From Luminiphilus sp051201685 (GTDB lineage: Bacteria; Pseudomonadota; Gammaproteobacteria; Pseudomonadales; Halieaceae), in the NCBI RefSeq assembly GCF_051201685.1, contig NZ_CP179213.1:1116001-1180000 (forward strand): 64,000 nt of DNA. The letters are read 5' to 3'. This document shows positions 54,740 to 64,000 of this stretch, piece after piece (position 1 is the stretch's first letter; the number at the start of each line of letters is the position of its first letter). The position numbers were made by a program, and so were the translations under genes. The notes beneath the pieces were generated by a model. That model did not search any database and had not been told where the DNA came from. It saw nothing but the letters and a program-made list of their open reading frames with translations.

Positions 54740-56641
54740 ATGGCGAGAAGAGAAAAGAGATGTGCTGCTATGCAAGGAGCAACCGCTGTCACAGCTGTCT
54801 GCATCTTAGTGCTGCTCATCGCCCTGGGCTTTTCCAGTATTTCTTCGGCTCAGGGTGCAGGAAATACCTTCATAGACCTTTTACGTGTCGTTAAAGATGT
54901 CCGTGGCGAGTTCTTTGACGATAATTTTGGTGACCCTGAAACCGATGCCCTACCTTTCGCGAGTGAGGCCAGTACATCCCGATTTCTCGCTCAAGCGACC
55001 TTTGGGGCTACGCGCAGTGATGTGTCGGCCTTGGTCGGTACCAGCGTCTCTGATTGGCTGCTGCAGCAGTTTAGTGAGGATCCTTCTGACTATCTTGCGA
55101 CTCTCGATAGTTATCAGGCTCAGCTTCCATTCCTGATTCTAAACCCATGGAATCGCTCGGCGACGACTTTTGCATTTTGGCAGCATAGCATCGCTGGAAA
55201 AGATCAGCTTCGTCAGCGAATGGTTTACGCGCTGTCTCAAATTTTAGTGATTTCCAATGGTGGAGGTAATGCGCTCACCGAATATCCGGAGGCGGTGGCC
55301 TACCACCAGTCTTTATTGACCGAGTTCGGTTTCGGTAATTACCGGGAGTTACTGGAGGCGATTACGTACTCACCCGGAATGGGATATTTCTTAACCTATA
55401 TGGGAAATCAAAAGGGAGATCCTGACACAGGGCGTCAACCCGATGAAAACTACGCGAGGGAAATCCTTCAGCTGTTCACCATGGGGCTAGTCGTTCTAAA
55501 TGACGACGGTACGGCGGCCAGCGGTAGCAATGACGACAATGGTTCCGCCGAGCTATACGATAACGATGACATTACAGGCTTGGCAAAAGTATTCACGGGG
55601 CTGGATCGCAGTGTCAATGCCGCGCAGGGTCAAAATGATCCTGAAGCACCAGAAGTCCTTAGGAGTTGGCGGGAACCCATGGCTGTTTACCCAGCACGGC
55701 ATTCTGCAAGCGCAAAAACCTTTCTGGGTCTTACTATTCCAGAAAATACCAGTGCCGAGGACAGCATCACGCTAGCACTAGATCGATTAATGAGCGTGGC
55801 GAGTGTTGGGCCATTTCTTTCACGCCAGCTCATTCAGAGGTTCACCACATCCAATCCATCTGCTGGTTATATCTCGAGAGTTACTCAAGTTTTTAATAAT
55901 GGCCGGTACTCGCTCCCCAACGGTACCGTCGTTGGTGGCGGGCTGCGTGGTGATCTTAAGGCAACTATTGCGGCCATTTTGCTCGATCGTGAAAACCTGC
56001 AGCCAGAGGCACCAAACACTTTTGGCAAACTGCGCGAGCCCGTATTGCGTTTTACCCAATGGGCCAGAGCGTTTAATGCGGGTGCTATAACCCCTGAATA
56101 CACGGTTGAGTTATATGATCTGTCCTCGGTATCGATTTACGGTCAGGGTCTGGCTCAACACCCATTTCGGGCGCCATCGGTATTCAATTTCTATCGTCCG
56201 GGTTACGTGCCTCCCGGAACAGATAGCGGCGCTGCAGGCATGACGGTGCCTGAATTACAAATTCTTACCACAGAGACGATTCCGGCTTACATGAATTTCA
56301 TCACGTTTTTCGCAATGGCCAACACGCAATACGCAGACCTGTCGACCTACCGCGAAATAGGGGGGCTGACAGGGGTCAATTTCGATCCAGAGCTTGCGCG
56401 CACCAGTTTTCTTCCCGATTACAGCTATGAGAAAACTCTGGCAGATGATTTGCCAGAACTTTTCGCCCACCTGAATCTGTTGCTTGCGGGTGGTGCTATG
56501 TCCCAGGCAGCTGTCGACAGTTTTAGTGATGTGGTGGCAGGCGTGCCTACCGAGGCTGGTGAGGACGATTGGCGCGCGACCAGAGTGGGACTAGCCGTGG
56601 CGTTAGTCATGACGTCAGCCGACTACCTGGTCGCATACTGA
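54740..56641 (+). CDS. DUF1800-family exported protein
   Basis: A 633-aa protein with a signal sequence (hydrophobic LVLLIALGFSSISSA near 30-45; the start could also be the ATG at 54770). The DUF1800 pattern is clear: AASRFLAQATFG-like STSRFLAQATFGAT, DWLLQQF, QLRQRMVYALSQILV, ENYAREILQLFTMGL, then SRQLIQRFTTSNPS and FGKLREPVLRFTQ. The molecular function of this widespread family is unknown. It is followed after 10 bp by a DUF1501 gene, the usual partner, so the two form a conserved secreted pair. Confidence 0.93.
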   Translation: MARREKRCAAMQGATAVTAVCILVLLIALGFSSISSAQGAGNTFIDLLRVVKDVRGEFFDDNFGDPETDALPFASEASTSRFLAQATFGATRSDVSALVGTSVSDWLLQQFSEDPSDYLATLDSYQAQLPFLILNPWNRSATTFAFWQHSIAGKDQLRQRMVYALSQILVISNGGGNALTEYPEAVAYHQSLLTEFGFGNYRELLEAITYSPGMGYFLTYMGNQKGDPDTGRQPDENYAREILQLFTMGLVVLNDDGTAASGSNDDNGSAELYDNDDITGLAKVFTGLDRSVNAAQGQNDPEAPEVLRSWREPMAVYPARHSASAKTFLGLTIPENTSAEDSITLALDRLMSVASVGPFLSRQLIQRFTTSNPSAGYISRVTQVFNNGRYSLPNGTVVGGGLRGDLKATIAAILLDRENLQPEAPNTFGKLREPVLRFTQWARAFNAGAITPEYTVELYDLSSVSIYGQGLAQHPFRAPSVFNFYRPGYVPPGTDSGAAGMTVPELQILTTETIPAYMNFITFFAMANTQYADLSTYREIGGLTGVNFDPELARTSFLPDYSYEKTLADDLPELFAHLNLLLAGGAMSQAAVDSFSDVVAGVPTEAGEDDWRATRVGLAVALVMTSADYLVAY

Positions 56642-56651
56642 GGGCAATCCA

Positions 56652-58022
56652 ATGACGCACTTCTTAAATAGACGCCATTTTCTGTCGAGTAGTTTGGGTT
56701 GTCTGGGTTCTCTGGCCATGGCGTCCTTCACGCAGCCCTCTAGAGCGCAGGAAAATGATGAATATCAAGCTTTAGTTCTACTTTTCCAATTTGGCGGAGT
56801 GGATTGCCACGATGTGGTGATTCCCTATGGCGTTGGTGAATACAACGAGTACGCCAACATACGCAGTGAGCTAATAAGCGCTTATGGTAGCGATCGAGCG
56901 CGCAGTAGCCTATTGCAACTGGCCTCATCTGGGGCGAGTGCAGGGTTTGCCCTGCCACCGGAACTATCGGGTATCAAGGCATTGTTTGACGAGGGAACAG
57001 CGGCCCTAGTGGGTAATGTCGGACCTCTTGTTGAGCCGACGAATCGGGACAGCTTTTCTGCGGGAGGGGTTGCGTTGCCGCCGCGCTTATTTTCACATAA
57101 CGATCAGCAGTCATTATGGCAGTCGAGTTCCCCAGAGGGCGCTTCGGTAGGCTGGGGCGGCCTGTTTTCAGATCTTCTCATTGGCCAGGGGATCAGTACG
57201 CTGTCAGATTTTTCTGCGCTGACAACGGCGCGAGATCGCCTGTTTGTTACGGGTTATGAGACGGCGCCCTACACGGCCTCGGCGGGTGGGTTAAACCTCG
57301 ATCTCAATGACATAGTCAACGCTCAAACCGACGGGAATTTGGCGGCGGTGTATCAAACGTTAAGGGCTCAAGGCGAATCAGCGGCTCATATTCTGACCCG
57401 GGATTTTGCGGGTGCGACCGTAAGTGCGTTTGACGCAAATATAGAATATTCGTCGATTCTTGGCGGGGCACCCGATTTGGGGGTGGCATTTCAAACAGAT
57501 CCGGTTGGCACGCAACTTGAGCGTGTTGCAAAAATTATTGCAAGCAGGCGGGAGTTTGGCATAAACCGCCAAATTTTCTTAGTGGGTGCTTATGGTTACG
57601 ATACCCACAGCGCTCAGCCCGCAAGCTTACCCAACTTGCACAGCCGGCTTGATGCGGGCGTGAGTGCCTTTAGCGAATCAATGAAAAATATGGGTATCTT
57701 TAACCGTGTGACGTTGGCGACCGCTTCAGATTTTGGGCGTACGCTAGCAGACAACGGTGATGGCACCGATCATGGGTGGGGAGGCCATCAGTTTGTTGTC
57801 GGCGGGGCTGTCAATGGCGGATCGCTCTATGGTGACATACCGCCCCCTAGCTTTGAGCACGGTCAGGATGCAGGGCGTGGCAGGTTGATCCCAACAATTG
57901 CCGTGGATCAGTATGCGGCCTCACTGGGGCGGTGGCTGGGTCTCGATGAAAGTAGCTTGGCACAAGCGCTACCCAACCTCGGTAATTTTGGCGCCAACCC
58001 ACTGGCCAACCTCCTTCTCTGA
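56652..58022 (+). CDS. DUF1501-family exported protein
   Basis: A 456-aa protein beginning with a twin-arginine-like signal (NRRHFLSSSLG, then a hydrophobic stretch, cleavage near SRAQ). DUF1501 proteins resemble alkaline-phosphatase/sulfatase-fold hydrolases. VLLFQFGGVDCHDVVIPYG is the conserved start, GAYGYDTHSAQ and DFGRTLADNGDGTDHGWGGHQ the later metal-binding-like motifs. It pairs with the upstream DUF1800 gene (10 bp gap). Substrate and activity are not established. Tat export would imply folding, perhaps with a cofactor, before secretion. Confidence 0.93.
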   Translation: MTHFLNRRHFLSSSLGCLGSLAMASFTQPSRAQENDEYQALVLLFQFGGVDCHDVVIPYGVGEYNEYANIRSELISAYGSDRARSSLLQLASSGASAGFALPPELSGIKALFDEGTAALVGNVGPLVEPTNRDSFSAGGVALPPRLFSHNDQQSLWQSSSPEGASVGWGGLFSDLLIGQGISTLSDFSALTTARDRLFVTGYETAPYTASAGGLNLDLNDIVNAQTDGNLAAVYQTLRAQGESAAHILTRDFAGATVSAFDANIEYSSILGGAPDLGVAFQTDPVGTQLERVAKIIASRREFGINRQIFLVGAYGYDTHSAQPASLPNLHSRLDAGVSAFSESMKNMGIFNRVTLATASDFGRTLADNGDGTDHGWGGHQFVVGGAVNGGSLYGDIPPPSFEHGQDAGRGRLIPTIAVDQYAASLGRWLGLDESSLAQALPNLGNFGANPLANLLL

Positions 58023-58082
58023 GAGAACCCATCTGACTTGAGCTGGCAGAGGCCCGCTGGCCGAAGAGGGCGGCAAACCGAT

Positions 58083-58703
58083 ATGATTGGCGTTCTCAAA
58101 AAGGCTGAACCTGTCATGTCCCCACACAGCTTCATTGAAACCTACCAAGTCGATCATGCTGTCTGCGACCGTATTGTGGGCTTCTTCACAGATAATAAGC
58201 ATTTGGCCCAAGCTGGCCGGCTTGGGGAAAATCCTCGAGTCGATAAATCGATGAAGAATTCACTCGATCTGAGTGTTCCTATTCGCCTGTATGGTCAGGT
58301 TGATCCCTTTTTCGAATTGCTCACGGACTTTGTGAAGCGTTACGTCGATAAATATTATTACAACACTGGCGCAAATGGGCTTGGGCCCCTCGGTTTTTCA
58401 GAGTGGTCAAACATTCAGGAGTATCCGGTAGGAGGCGGTTACCCCGCTATTCATTGTGAGCGCGACCGACTTGAATACTGCCATCGGGCTTTGGTGTGGA
58501 TGCTCTACCTTACGGATACCCCGGGTGGTGGCACTGAGTTTCCACATCAAGGTATGACCACCGAATGTGTCAAAGGGAATCTCATTCTTTGGCCCAGTGA
58601 TATGACGCATATGCACCGGGGGGTTGTGTCTAACAGTCACGAAAAAATGATATTCACGGGCTGGATAGATTTCATTACTGCCGAACGCAGCCAAGGCGCC
58701 TGA
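58083..58703 (+). CDS. 2OG-Fe(II) oxygenase, prolyl 4-hydroxylase-like
   Basis: A 206-aa double-stranded beta-helix dioxygenase. The iron ligands appear to be His124 and Glu126 in YPAIHCERD, with His178 in MTHMHRGVVS as the distal ligand and Lys188 placed to contact 2-oxoglutarate. The Glu in place of the usual Asp (HxE) is uncommon but occurs in some family members. The ATG at 58116 (MSPHSF) is an alternative start. It follows the DUF1501 gene by 60 bp and may act on a product of that pair, but no evidence shows this. Confidence 0.82.
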   Translation: MIGVLKKAEPVMSPHSFIETYQVDHAVCDRIVGFFTDNKHLAQAGRLGENPRVDKSMKNSLDLSVPIRLYGQVDPFFELLTDFVKRYVDKYYYNTGANGLGPLGFSEWSNIQEYPVGGGYPAIHCERDRLEYCHRALVWMLYLTDTPGGGTEFPHQGMTTECVKGNLILWPSDMTHMHRGVVSNSHEKMIFTGWIDFITAERSQGA

Positions 58704-58908
58704 AGGAGCTTCTGCGGTTTCCTAAAAAATTGGAAAACCAAGCACTTTGAGCGGGGTGGTAGACTAAGCGCATCAGCCGAAAACTGCCTTTAACACTCCT
58801 TAACCTGTCGCGGGGTCGTGAGTGAGCTTCACGTTCGCCTTTCAGAGCGTAGGGCTGGCAGCCTCCCCCTAGGGTTCAGTAGAGCGATCGAATAAGGGTA
58901 ATTAGTTC

Positions 58909-60906
58909 ATGGTGGTACCAACAGACACGTCAACAGCGAATGACTCGGGGCTTCTATGGCAGCCTTCCGAGGATCGGCTGGCGCAAAGTCGCATTTATGA
59001 TTTTATGGGTTTCCTTGAAACACGGGGCCTCGGTGATTTCGACGATTATCGCAGTTTGCATCAGTTTTCGGTGACCCAACGGGAGAGCTTTTGGTCGGCG
59101 TTTTGGGACTACGCGAACATTATTGCAGCGCACAAGGGCACTGTGGTTGTAGAAAACCCCGATACCTTTCCCTGCCAGTCGGTTCCGGGAGTGCGCTGGT
59201 TCCCAGAAGCACGCATGAACTTTGCGGAAAATTTGCTGCGTTACCGTGACGATCGGCCCGCACTGATTTCTCGCCTGGAAAATGGCCAGCGTCGGGTCGT
59301 TACCTTTAAGCAGCTCTATAACAACGTGGCGGCACTTGCGGCGAGTTTGCGAAGCCAAGGCGTGGGCCCTGGAGATCGCGTTGCTGGCTTCATGCCGAAT
59401 ATCATCGAAACTGTCGAGGCGATGCTGGCGACAACGAGTTTGGGTGCAATTTGGTCATCCTGCTCCCCCGACTTCGGTATTAACGGCGTGCTTGATCGTT
59501 TTGGTCAAATTCAACCCAAGGTCTTAGTCGGCGCCGACGGCTACTTTTATAACGGTAAAGTCTGCGACTCACTAGAGCGCCTAGCTGCAATTAGCGGTGC
59601 CATCGACTCCTTAGTAAAGGTGCTTGTGGTGCCAGTAATCTCCGAGCAACCTGACTGTTCTGGGATTTCCAATGCTGTGCAGTGGCAGGATTTTCTCGAC
59701 ACCTCGGCAACTGAGGTGCAGTTTGCGCAGCTCCCTTTTGATCACCCCTTATTCATTATGTATTCCTCGGGTACCACGGGCATGCCCAAGTGCATTGTGC
59801 ACGGCGCAGGTGGCACATTAATTCAGCACCTAAAAGAGCATCAGCTGCACGTTGATCTGCGTCGAGATGACGTTTTGTTTTACTTCACGACCTGCGGGTG
59901 GATGATGTGGAACTGGTTGGTGTCAGGGCTTGCTAGCGGTTCGCCACTCGTCTTATACGACGGGTCGCCCTTTGCCGAGGAAGGGCTGTCATTACTAAAG
60001 GCAATAGAGGCAGAACGGATTTCTATTTTTGGCGTGGGGGCAAAGTACCTTGCGGCGTTAGAGAAGGCGGGCATTGTTCCCAATAACGAGGTGGATCTGG
60101 CGAGTCTTAAGACGATCCTCTCGACGGGCTCGCCGCTCTCTCATGAGAGTTTCCGTTACGTTTATAAGGGGTTTAAAGCGGATATTTGCCTGTCATCAAT
60201 TAGTGGCGGCACCGATATTTTGTCCTGCTTTGTAGGAGGGAGCCCGATTCTCCCTGTGCACGTTGGAGAGATTCAAGCACCGGGCTTAGGCATGGCGGTG
60301 GAAATTTGGGGCGATGCCGGTGAGGCGCTTTTGCAAGAGAAAGGGGAGTTGGTCTGCACCAAACCGTTTCCTAGCATGCCCATTGGTTTCTGGAACGATG
60401 CTGATGGCGACCAGTATCGCCAAGCCTATTTCGGCAGTTGGCCCAATATTTGGGCCCATGGTGATTATGGTGAATTAACGTCTGCCGGGGGTTACATCAT
60501 TCACGGGCGCTCCGACGCGGTTTTGAACCCCGGCGGGGTGCGGATTGGTACGGCAGAAATCTACCGTCAAGTTGAGCGGCTTGAAGAGGTGCAGGAAAGC
60601 ATTGTGGTCGGTCAGGAGTGGGATAACGACGTTCGTGTGATTCTGTTTGTGGTGCTGACTCCTGGGGCCACACTCAACGAGGACCTTCGGAGTCGTATTT
60701 CCAAGGCCATTCGGGAGAACACGACCCCGAGACACGTTCCCGCAAAAATTCTTGAGGTTAGCGATATCCCCAGAACTTTGAGCGGAAAAATTGTAGAGCT
60801 CGCGGTGCGCAATGCGATTCACGATCGACCGGTAAAAAACACCGACGCCCTCGCTAATCCAGAGGCCCTAGATGCCTTCAGGGACCGCGAGGAGCTTCTC
60901 ACTTGA
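58909..60906 (+). CDS. Acetoacetate--CoA ligase
   Basis: Activates acetoacetate to acetoacetyl-CoA in an ATP-dependent reaction. At 665 aa the length and layout match AacS within the ANL superfamily. FIMYSSGTTGMPKCIVHG near residue 282 is the P-loop, TTCGWMMWNWLVSG the A4/A5 region typical of acetoacetyl-CoA synthetase, and FGSWPNIWAHGDYGE plus SGKIVE at the C-terminus (Lys for adenylation) complete the set. The product can feed the thiolase and KAS-type enzymes encoded elsewhere in this window. It stands alone. Confidence 0.94.
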   Translation: MVVPTDTSTANDSGLLWQPSEDRLAQSRIYDFMGFLETRGLGDFDDYRSLHQFSVTQRESFWSAFWDYANIIAAHKGTVVVENPDTFPCQSVPGVRWFPEARMNFAENLLRYRDDRPALISRLENGQRRVVTFKQLYNNVAALAASLRSQGVGPGDRVAGFMPNIIETVEAMLATTSLGAIWSSCSPDFGINGVLDRFGQIQPKVLVGADGYFYNGKVCDSLERLAAISGAIDSLVKVLVVPVISEQPDCSGISNAVQWQDFLDTSATEVQFAQLPFDHPLFIMYSSGTTGMPKCIVHGAGGTLIQHLKEHQLHVDLRRDDVLFYFTTCGWMMWNWLVSGLASGSPLVLYDGSPFAEEGLSLLKAIEAERISIFGVGAKYLAALEKAGIVPNNEVDLASLKTILSTGSPLSHESFRYVYKGFKADICLSSISGGTDILSCFVGGSPILPVHVGEIQAPGLGMAVEIWGDAGEALLQEKGELVCTKPFPSMPIGFWNDADGDQYRQAYFGSWPNIWAHGDYGELTSAGGYIIHGRSDAVLNPGGVRIGTAEIYRQVERLEEVQESIVVGQEWDNDVRVILFVVLTPGATLNEDLRSRISKAIRENTTPRHVPAKILEVSDIPRTLSGKIVELAVRNAIHDRPVKNTDALANPEALDAFRDREELLT

Positions 60907-60999
60907 GCTGCCGGCTTGGGGCCAGGCTTTGGGTGCTAGGGTGGGCGGGCGAGGGCCTACCCTTTGGTCAAGTCACGGCCTGACGATGGAAGATCTCCT

Positions 61000-62868
61000 T
61001 TAGGCGGCTCGCAGCGCCTCCCCTAAAGTGTCTCGCCCTAACGCCTCCTGCGCTTCGCCATTGGCCCATGCCAAGACGCCCTTGATAAATACAGAAGCGA
61101 CAATCCCCTTGGGACGATTGACCATTTGCTTGTGATCAAATATCTCACGGTGCTCCAGCACTCGTGTCTGATCGGGCTCCCAGTCATCGAGGGCATTTGG
61201 ATTGATCAAAACCATATCGGCACGAGCACCGATAGCGAGAGAGCCCGCGTCCAGTCCAAACACAGTGGCAGGCTCTTTGGTGAGGCGATGAACCATTCGC
61301 GCCACGGTTGCCTCGTCGCGCTCCTTAGCCAATTTAAGTGACATTAGGTTGCTGTCGAAAAACGCCATATTAGTAATGTGGGCGCCGGAATCATTAAACC
61401 CCGGTAATGCCTGATCATCGAGTAAGTAGTCGAGGGTGGCTTTGTTTCCCGCGTTAGCAATGTCGGCATAAAATCGAAACGTTTTATCGTAGCGGCGCAT
61501 CATGTGAAGCATAAAATCAGCATCGTCACGCAGAATCGCGGGAAACTCCTCAAAGGCGGTTTGTTCTCCCCGCGAGCGTGCGGCGGTTTCGTCTCCAGAT
61601 TTAAAGCGTTGTACCCGCTCCATGACCTGGGCCATTGATTCACCATCCCAGTGGCTAATGGGTGCTCCGTCAAATATTAGTTGGTGGGCATCGCGTATCA
61701 CGAGGCTGTCAGGGAACCCATGCCGAGTTTTCCAGCTAGCAAAATCGCCGCCGGTGCGACCGTGCATCCACTCTTTGCGAAACAGCGCCACCCAGTCGGG
61801 GTCGTGCATCAGTGCTTTTCGCCCCTCAACGTCATCGTATTCTCTAGCGATGAGTTGCGAAGTGGCTGTCATCTCCTCAAATAGGGGGCTAACAATGCCA
61901 TCTGACCAGACCCTAAAATTGGTTCCCAGGGCTTGAAAGTGCAGCTTGCCCTTGAATAACCACGTATTTAAAAGGCGGGCGACTTTGAGAAATAGTCGTC
62001 CCGATTTAGGTGCCGCCGTCATCTCCATAGCAGAGAGCGCTGAGGTTTTTAGCGGCTTGCCAAACAAACGGCCGCTGGTCAGTGAGAAATAAAGCAGCGC
62101 TGTCAGACGATTCTCAAGGATGGGCGTGGTTTGCCAGACGCGATCATAGTTGCGCACCACTTTTAACAAACGACGCAGCTCCTTGAAGCTTGCAAACTGC
62201 GTGGGTATGCGTTTTGCCGTGTTGGGATCATTTGACAGGTAGTGAAAAGGCAGTCCGTCAGTGCTCAGCCCCATGTACCCCTGTTGCATGGCTGTTTCGA
62301 GCAGCGTTTCCATCTTCACTAGCTCGCTTTCGGTGGGCGCTCGGCTGACGCTTGCTTCCAAGCCCATGGCCTCGATGCGCAGCATCGAGTGCGGCACGAA
62401 GGTGGCGATATTGGGGCCAAGGGGAAGATCGGCGAAGTGATCCATGTAATCCCCGGTATTGTCCCAGGTTATTTTTTCAGAAACTTTGCGCAATACGGCT
62501 TTGGGGATGTTTTCGACGCGCGTAAAGCAGTCAACGATCGGCTCCTGATCGCCGGTTTTTTGGCTGCCAAAGCTGGTCCCCAAGCTGCAATTACCCACGA
62601 CCACTGTCGTCGTGCCATGCCGAACAACCTCGGGCAAGGCAGGCTCGACGTCGACTTCAAGATCGAGGTGGGTATGGATGTCGAGTAAGCCCGGCATCAG
62701 CCACTGGCCTGAGGCCTCAACGACGGCCTCTGCATGGCCAGCCGGCAGATTTTCGCCCCTAGCTACCACTTTACCTTCTCGAATCGCTACATCTTGAACG
62801 GCTGGAAGATCACCGCTGCCATCGAAAAACGTCGCGCCCTTGATTAAAAGGTCCCATGTGCTTGCCAC
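61000..62868 (-). CDS. N-acyl-D-amino-acid deacylase (amidohydrolase superfamily)
   Basis: A metal-dependent amidohydrolase that removes the acyl group of N-acyl-D-amino acids. MPGLLDIHTHLDLEV has the HxH metal ligands, DSGAHITNMAFFDSNL the late Asp, and GSLAIGARADMVLINP closes the beta domain. The frame is open up to a TTG at 63006, but the GTG at 62868 begins a normal ASTWDLLIKGATFFDG and has GGGGG 8 nt upstream, so I take it as the start (622 aa). Dihydropyrimidinase-like relatives are an alternative. It is divergent from fhs. Confidence 0.9.
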   Translation of the reverse strand: MASTWDLLIKGATFFDGSGDLPAVQDVAIREGKVVARGENLPAGHAEAVVEASGQWLMPGLLDIHTHLDLEVDVEPALPEVVRHGTTTVVVGNCSLGTSFGSQKTGDQEPIVDCFTRVENIPKAVLRKVSEKITWDNTGDYMDHFADLPLGPNIATFVPHSMLRIEAMGLEASVSRAPTESELVKMETLLETAMQQGYMGLSTDGLPFHYLSNDPNTAKRIPTQFASFKELRRLLKVVRNYDRVWQTTPILENRLTALLYFSLTSGRLFGKPLKTSALSAMEMTAAPKSGRLFLKVARLLNTWLFKGKLHFQALGTNFRVWSDGIVSPLFEEMTATSQLIAREYDDVEGRKALMHDPDWVALFRKEWMHGRTGGDFASWKTRHGFPDSLVIRDAHQLIFDGAPISHWDGESMAQVMERVQRFKSGDETAARSRGEQTAFEEFPAILRDDADFMLHMMRRYDKTFRFYADIANAGNKATLDYLLDDQALPGFNDSGAHITNMAFFDSNLMSLKLAKERDEATVARMVHRLTKEPATVFGLDAGSLAIGARADMVLINPNALDDWEPDQTRVLEHREIFDHKQMVNRPKGIVASVFIKGVLAWANGEAQEALGRDTLGEALRAA

Positions 62869-63613
62869 TGATACTGCCCCCGGTTTGATCTCTGGCCTCG
62901 GTACGGCCGTGGCCGGCAATTTTAGCTCAGTTAGGCGCTGGCTGTGCAAAGTTTTATCGGGGGATGAGATAGGGTTTTTATGACCTCCGCCCGGCGTAGG
63001 TCCCAAGCTCTAAAGCTTTGAACCTGTCGTCATTGCGGACTCGTTGGGTTATGGCCCTCAGTCGCTCCCAAAAGCGTCATTTATGGTCCAATTGACGCGC
63101 TTATGAGCGACATTTTGAGTCAAAAAAGCGACGTCAATGCAGCGGGATTATGCACAGTCCGGCACGCAGAAAAGACCTGCCCGAATCGGCTCATGATTAG
63201 CGTGCAACGCAGAAAGGCTAGTTTTTCCCATGTTAAAGCGATAAACGCTGTTTGAAGAGCGCAACGCTGATGTCCCAGCCGAAATCCGTCAGGTCACGTT
63301 TAGGGCACACCGTTATAACAAAACACGGTGGGAGTGATTGCTATGCGCAATCATGTCTCCAATAATGCCGTGGTGCGCAGGGTTTAGGGCGGCATCTGCG
63401 GTCAATCCCGTCGGTAACTTTGAGGGGGTGTTTGAAGGATTATCTTAGGCCCTACGGGCTTTGGGGACCCCTTTAAAACATAAAATAAAGATAACAACAC
63501 AACTCGAGCTGCGACCTGCCTTTGGGAGCGGTTCTAGCCGCCTCTTAAACGTACAAGCAAGCTCGGATAATTCGAGCAGGTTACCAATGGCCATTTTGAA
63601 GGAATCCTGAACC
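62869..63613. other. Structured divergent region upstream of fhs
   Basis: Between the deacylase and fhs. Near the deacylase, GTCGCTC (63061-63067) pairs with GAGCGAC (63105-63111) around an inner GCGTCA/TGACGC stem (63074-63079, 63093-63098). Closer to fhs are successive hairpins: CACCG/CGGTG (63308-63312, 63326-63330); GGAG-TGATTGC/GCAATCA-CTCC (63331-63360); ATGCCG/CGGCAT (63365-63370, 63390-63395); and an AGGCCC/GGGCTT stem near 63450. This suggests a folded leader RNA. I could not match it to the ZTP, THF or SAM riboswitch consensus. Confidence 0.5.
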
Positions 63614-64000
63614 ATGCCTAGTGATATCGATATTGCCCAGGCGGCAACCCCACAACCCATAGCTGACATTGCAACGGGCTTGTCTATACCTGAAGAGGCT
63701 TTGGAACCGTATGGTCGTACAAAAGGGAAAATCAACCTTAACTGGCTGCTGGATCAGCCTGTAAGGCCCTCGGCGCGGATGATTTTGGTCACCGCGATCA
63801 GCCCAACGCCCTCGGGTGAAGGCAAGACCACCACGACGGTGGGGTTGGGCGATGCCCTGCGACATATTGGTAAGGACGCGATGATCTGCCTGCGGGAGCC
63901 ATCTTTGGGGCCCGTGTTTGGCATGAAAGGCGGTGCTGCAGGCGGTGGCTACGCGCAGGTGATTCCCATGGAGGACATCAATCTGCACTTTAATGGCGAT
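63614..64000 (+). CDS. fhs: Formate--tetrahydrofolate ligase, 5' part
   Basis: Makes 10-formyltetrahydrofolate from formate, ATP and THF. Only the first 129 codons are in the window, and the rest continues past 64000. SDIDIAQAATPQPIADIA is the conserved N-terminus, and LVTAISPTPSGEGKTTTTVGL (about residues 58-78) holds the ATP-binding loop, followed by REPSLGPVFGMKGGAAGGGYAQV and ININLHF-like EDINLHFNGD. The ATG at 63614 is preceded by GAAGGAA. The upstream region is rich in stem-loops (see that entry). Confidence 0.95.
   Translation, partial: MPSDIDIAQAATPQPIADIATGLSIPEEALEPYGRTKGKINLNWLLDQPVRPSARMILVTAISPTPSGEGKTTTTVGLGDALRHIGKDAMICLREPSLGPVFGMKGGAAGGGYAQVIPMEDINLHFNGD

Noticed and set aside
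63300..63613. A ZTP or THF riboswitch before fhs
   Set aside because: The conserved cores of these riboswitches could not be found by eye, so only a generic structured leader is reported.

Overview
The window looks like chromosomal DNA of an aerobic marine gammaproteobacterium, most like the OM60/NOR5 (Halieaceae) or neighbouring Cellvibrionales lineages. This is an inference from the gene content: many acyl-CoA genes, a SulP anion transporter, an Na+/solute symporter, RND pumps, DUF1800/DUF1501 and DUF1993-type proteins, and moderate GC. I saw no rRNA, tRNA, CRISPR array, intact insertion sequence or phage genes.

Layout. 1-5.8 kb is a galactoside locus: a GH42 beta-galactosidase running off the left edge, a decayed galactokinase tail, a GH36 alpha-galactosidase and an SSS-family symporter. 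5.9-8.8 kb holds a TauD-like dioxygenase, an atypical SDR and a CaiB/BaiF CoA-transferase on the minus strand. 9.2-10.8 kb is purE-purK with a clear terminator. 10.8-14.2 kb has an NTF2-like protein and a SulP transporter divergent from a LysR regulator. 15.2-18.6 kb is a cassette bounded by an almost identical 29-bp direct repeat. 18.8-22.3 kb is a thiolase/FadJ-like beta-oxidation pair, followed by an SRAP protein, an MBL hydrolase, secreted and outer-membrane proteins, a TPR lipoprotein and an RND pump with its adaptor. 33-42.6 kb is catabolic: a TPP enzyme, acyl-CoA dehydrogenase, a second CoA-transferase, FadH and a penicillin-acylase-family protein. 42.8-64 kb carries a sterol-desaturase-like protein, a cytochrome c, a retropepsin-like protease, a thioesterase/DUF2452/methyltransferase/sulfurtransferase/molybdoenzyme run, an HAE3 exporter with a DUF1295 protein, DUF1800-DUF1501-2OG oxygenase, acetoacetyl-CoA synthetase, an N-acyl-D-amino-acid deacylase and the start of fhs.

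The main discovery is in the 15.7-18.3 kb cassette. Its middle gene (16755-17369) reads through an in-frame TGA at 17100-17102 to give a Sec-Gly-Ser-Cys (UGSC) motif. A 7-bp stem-loop begins exactly 11 nt after the TGA, as a bacterial SECIS would. The gene is flanked by an uncharacterised 339-aa protein upstream and, through an ATGA overlap, by a KAS-III-like protein whose catalytic His and Asn appear exchanged. A conventional ORF caller splits the selenoprotein into two fragments. Also notable is a 30-bp hairpin element with a compensatory base-pair change that occurs upstream of both the thiolase operon and the acyl-CoA dehydrogenase.
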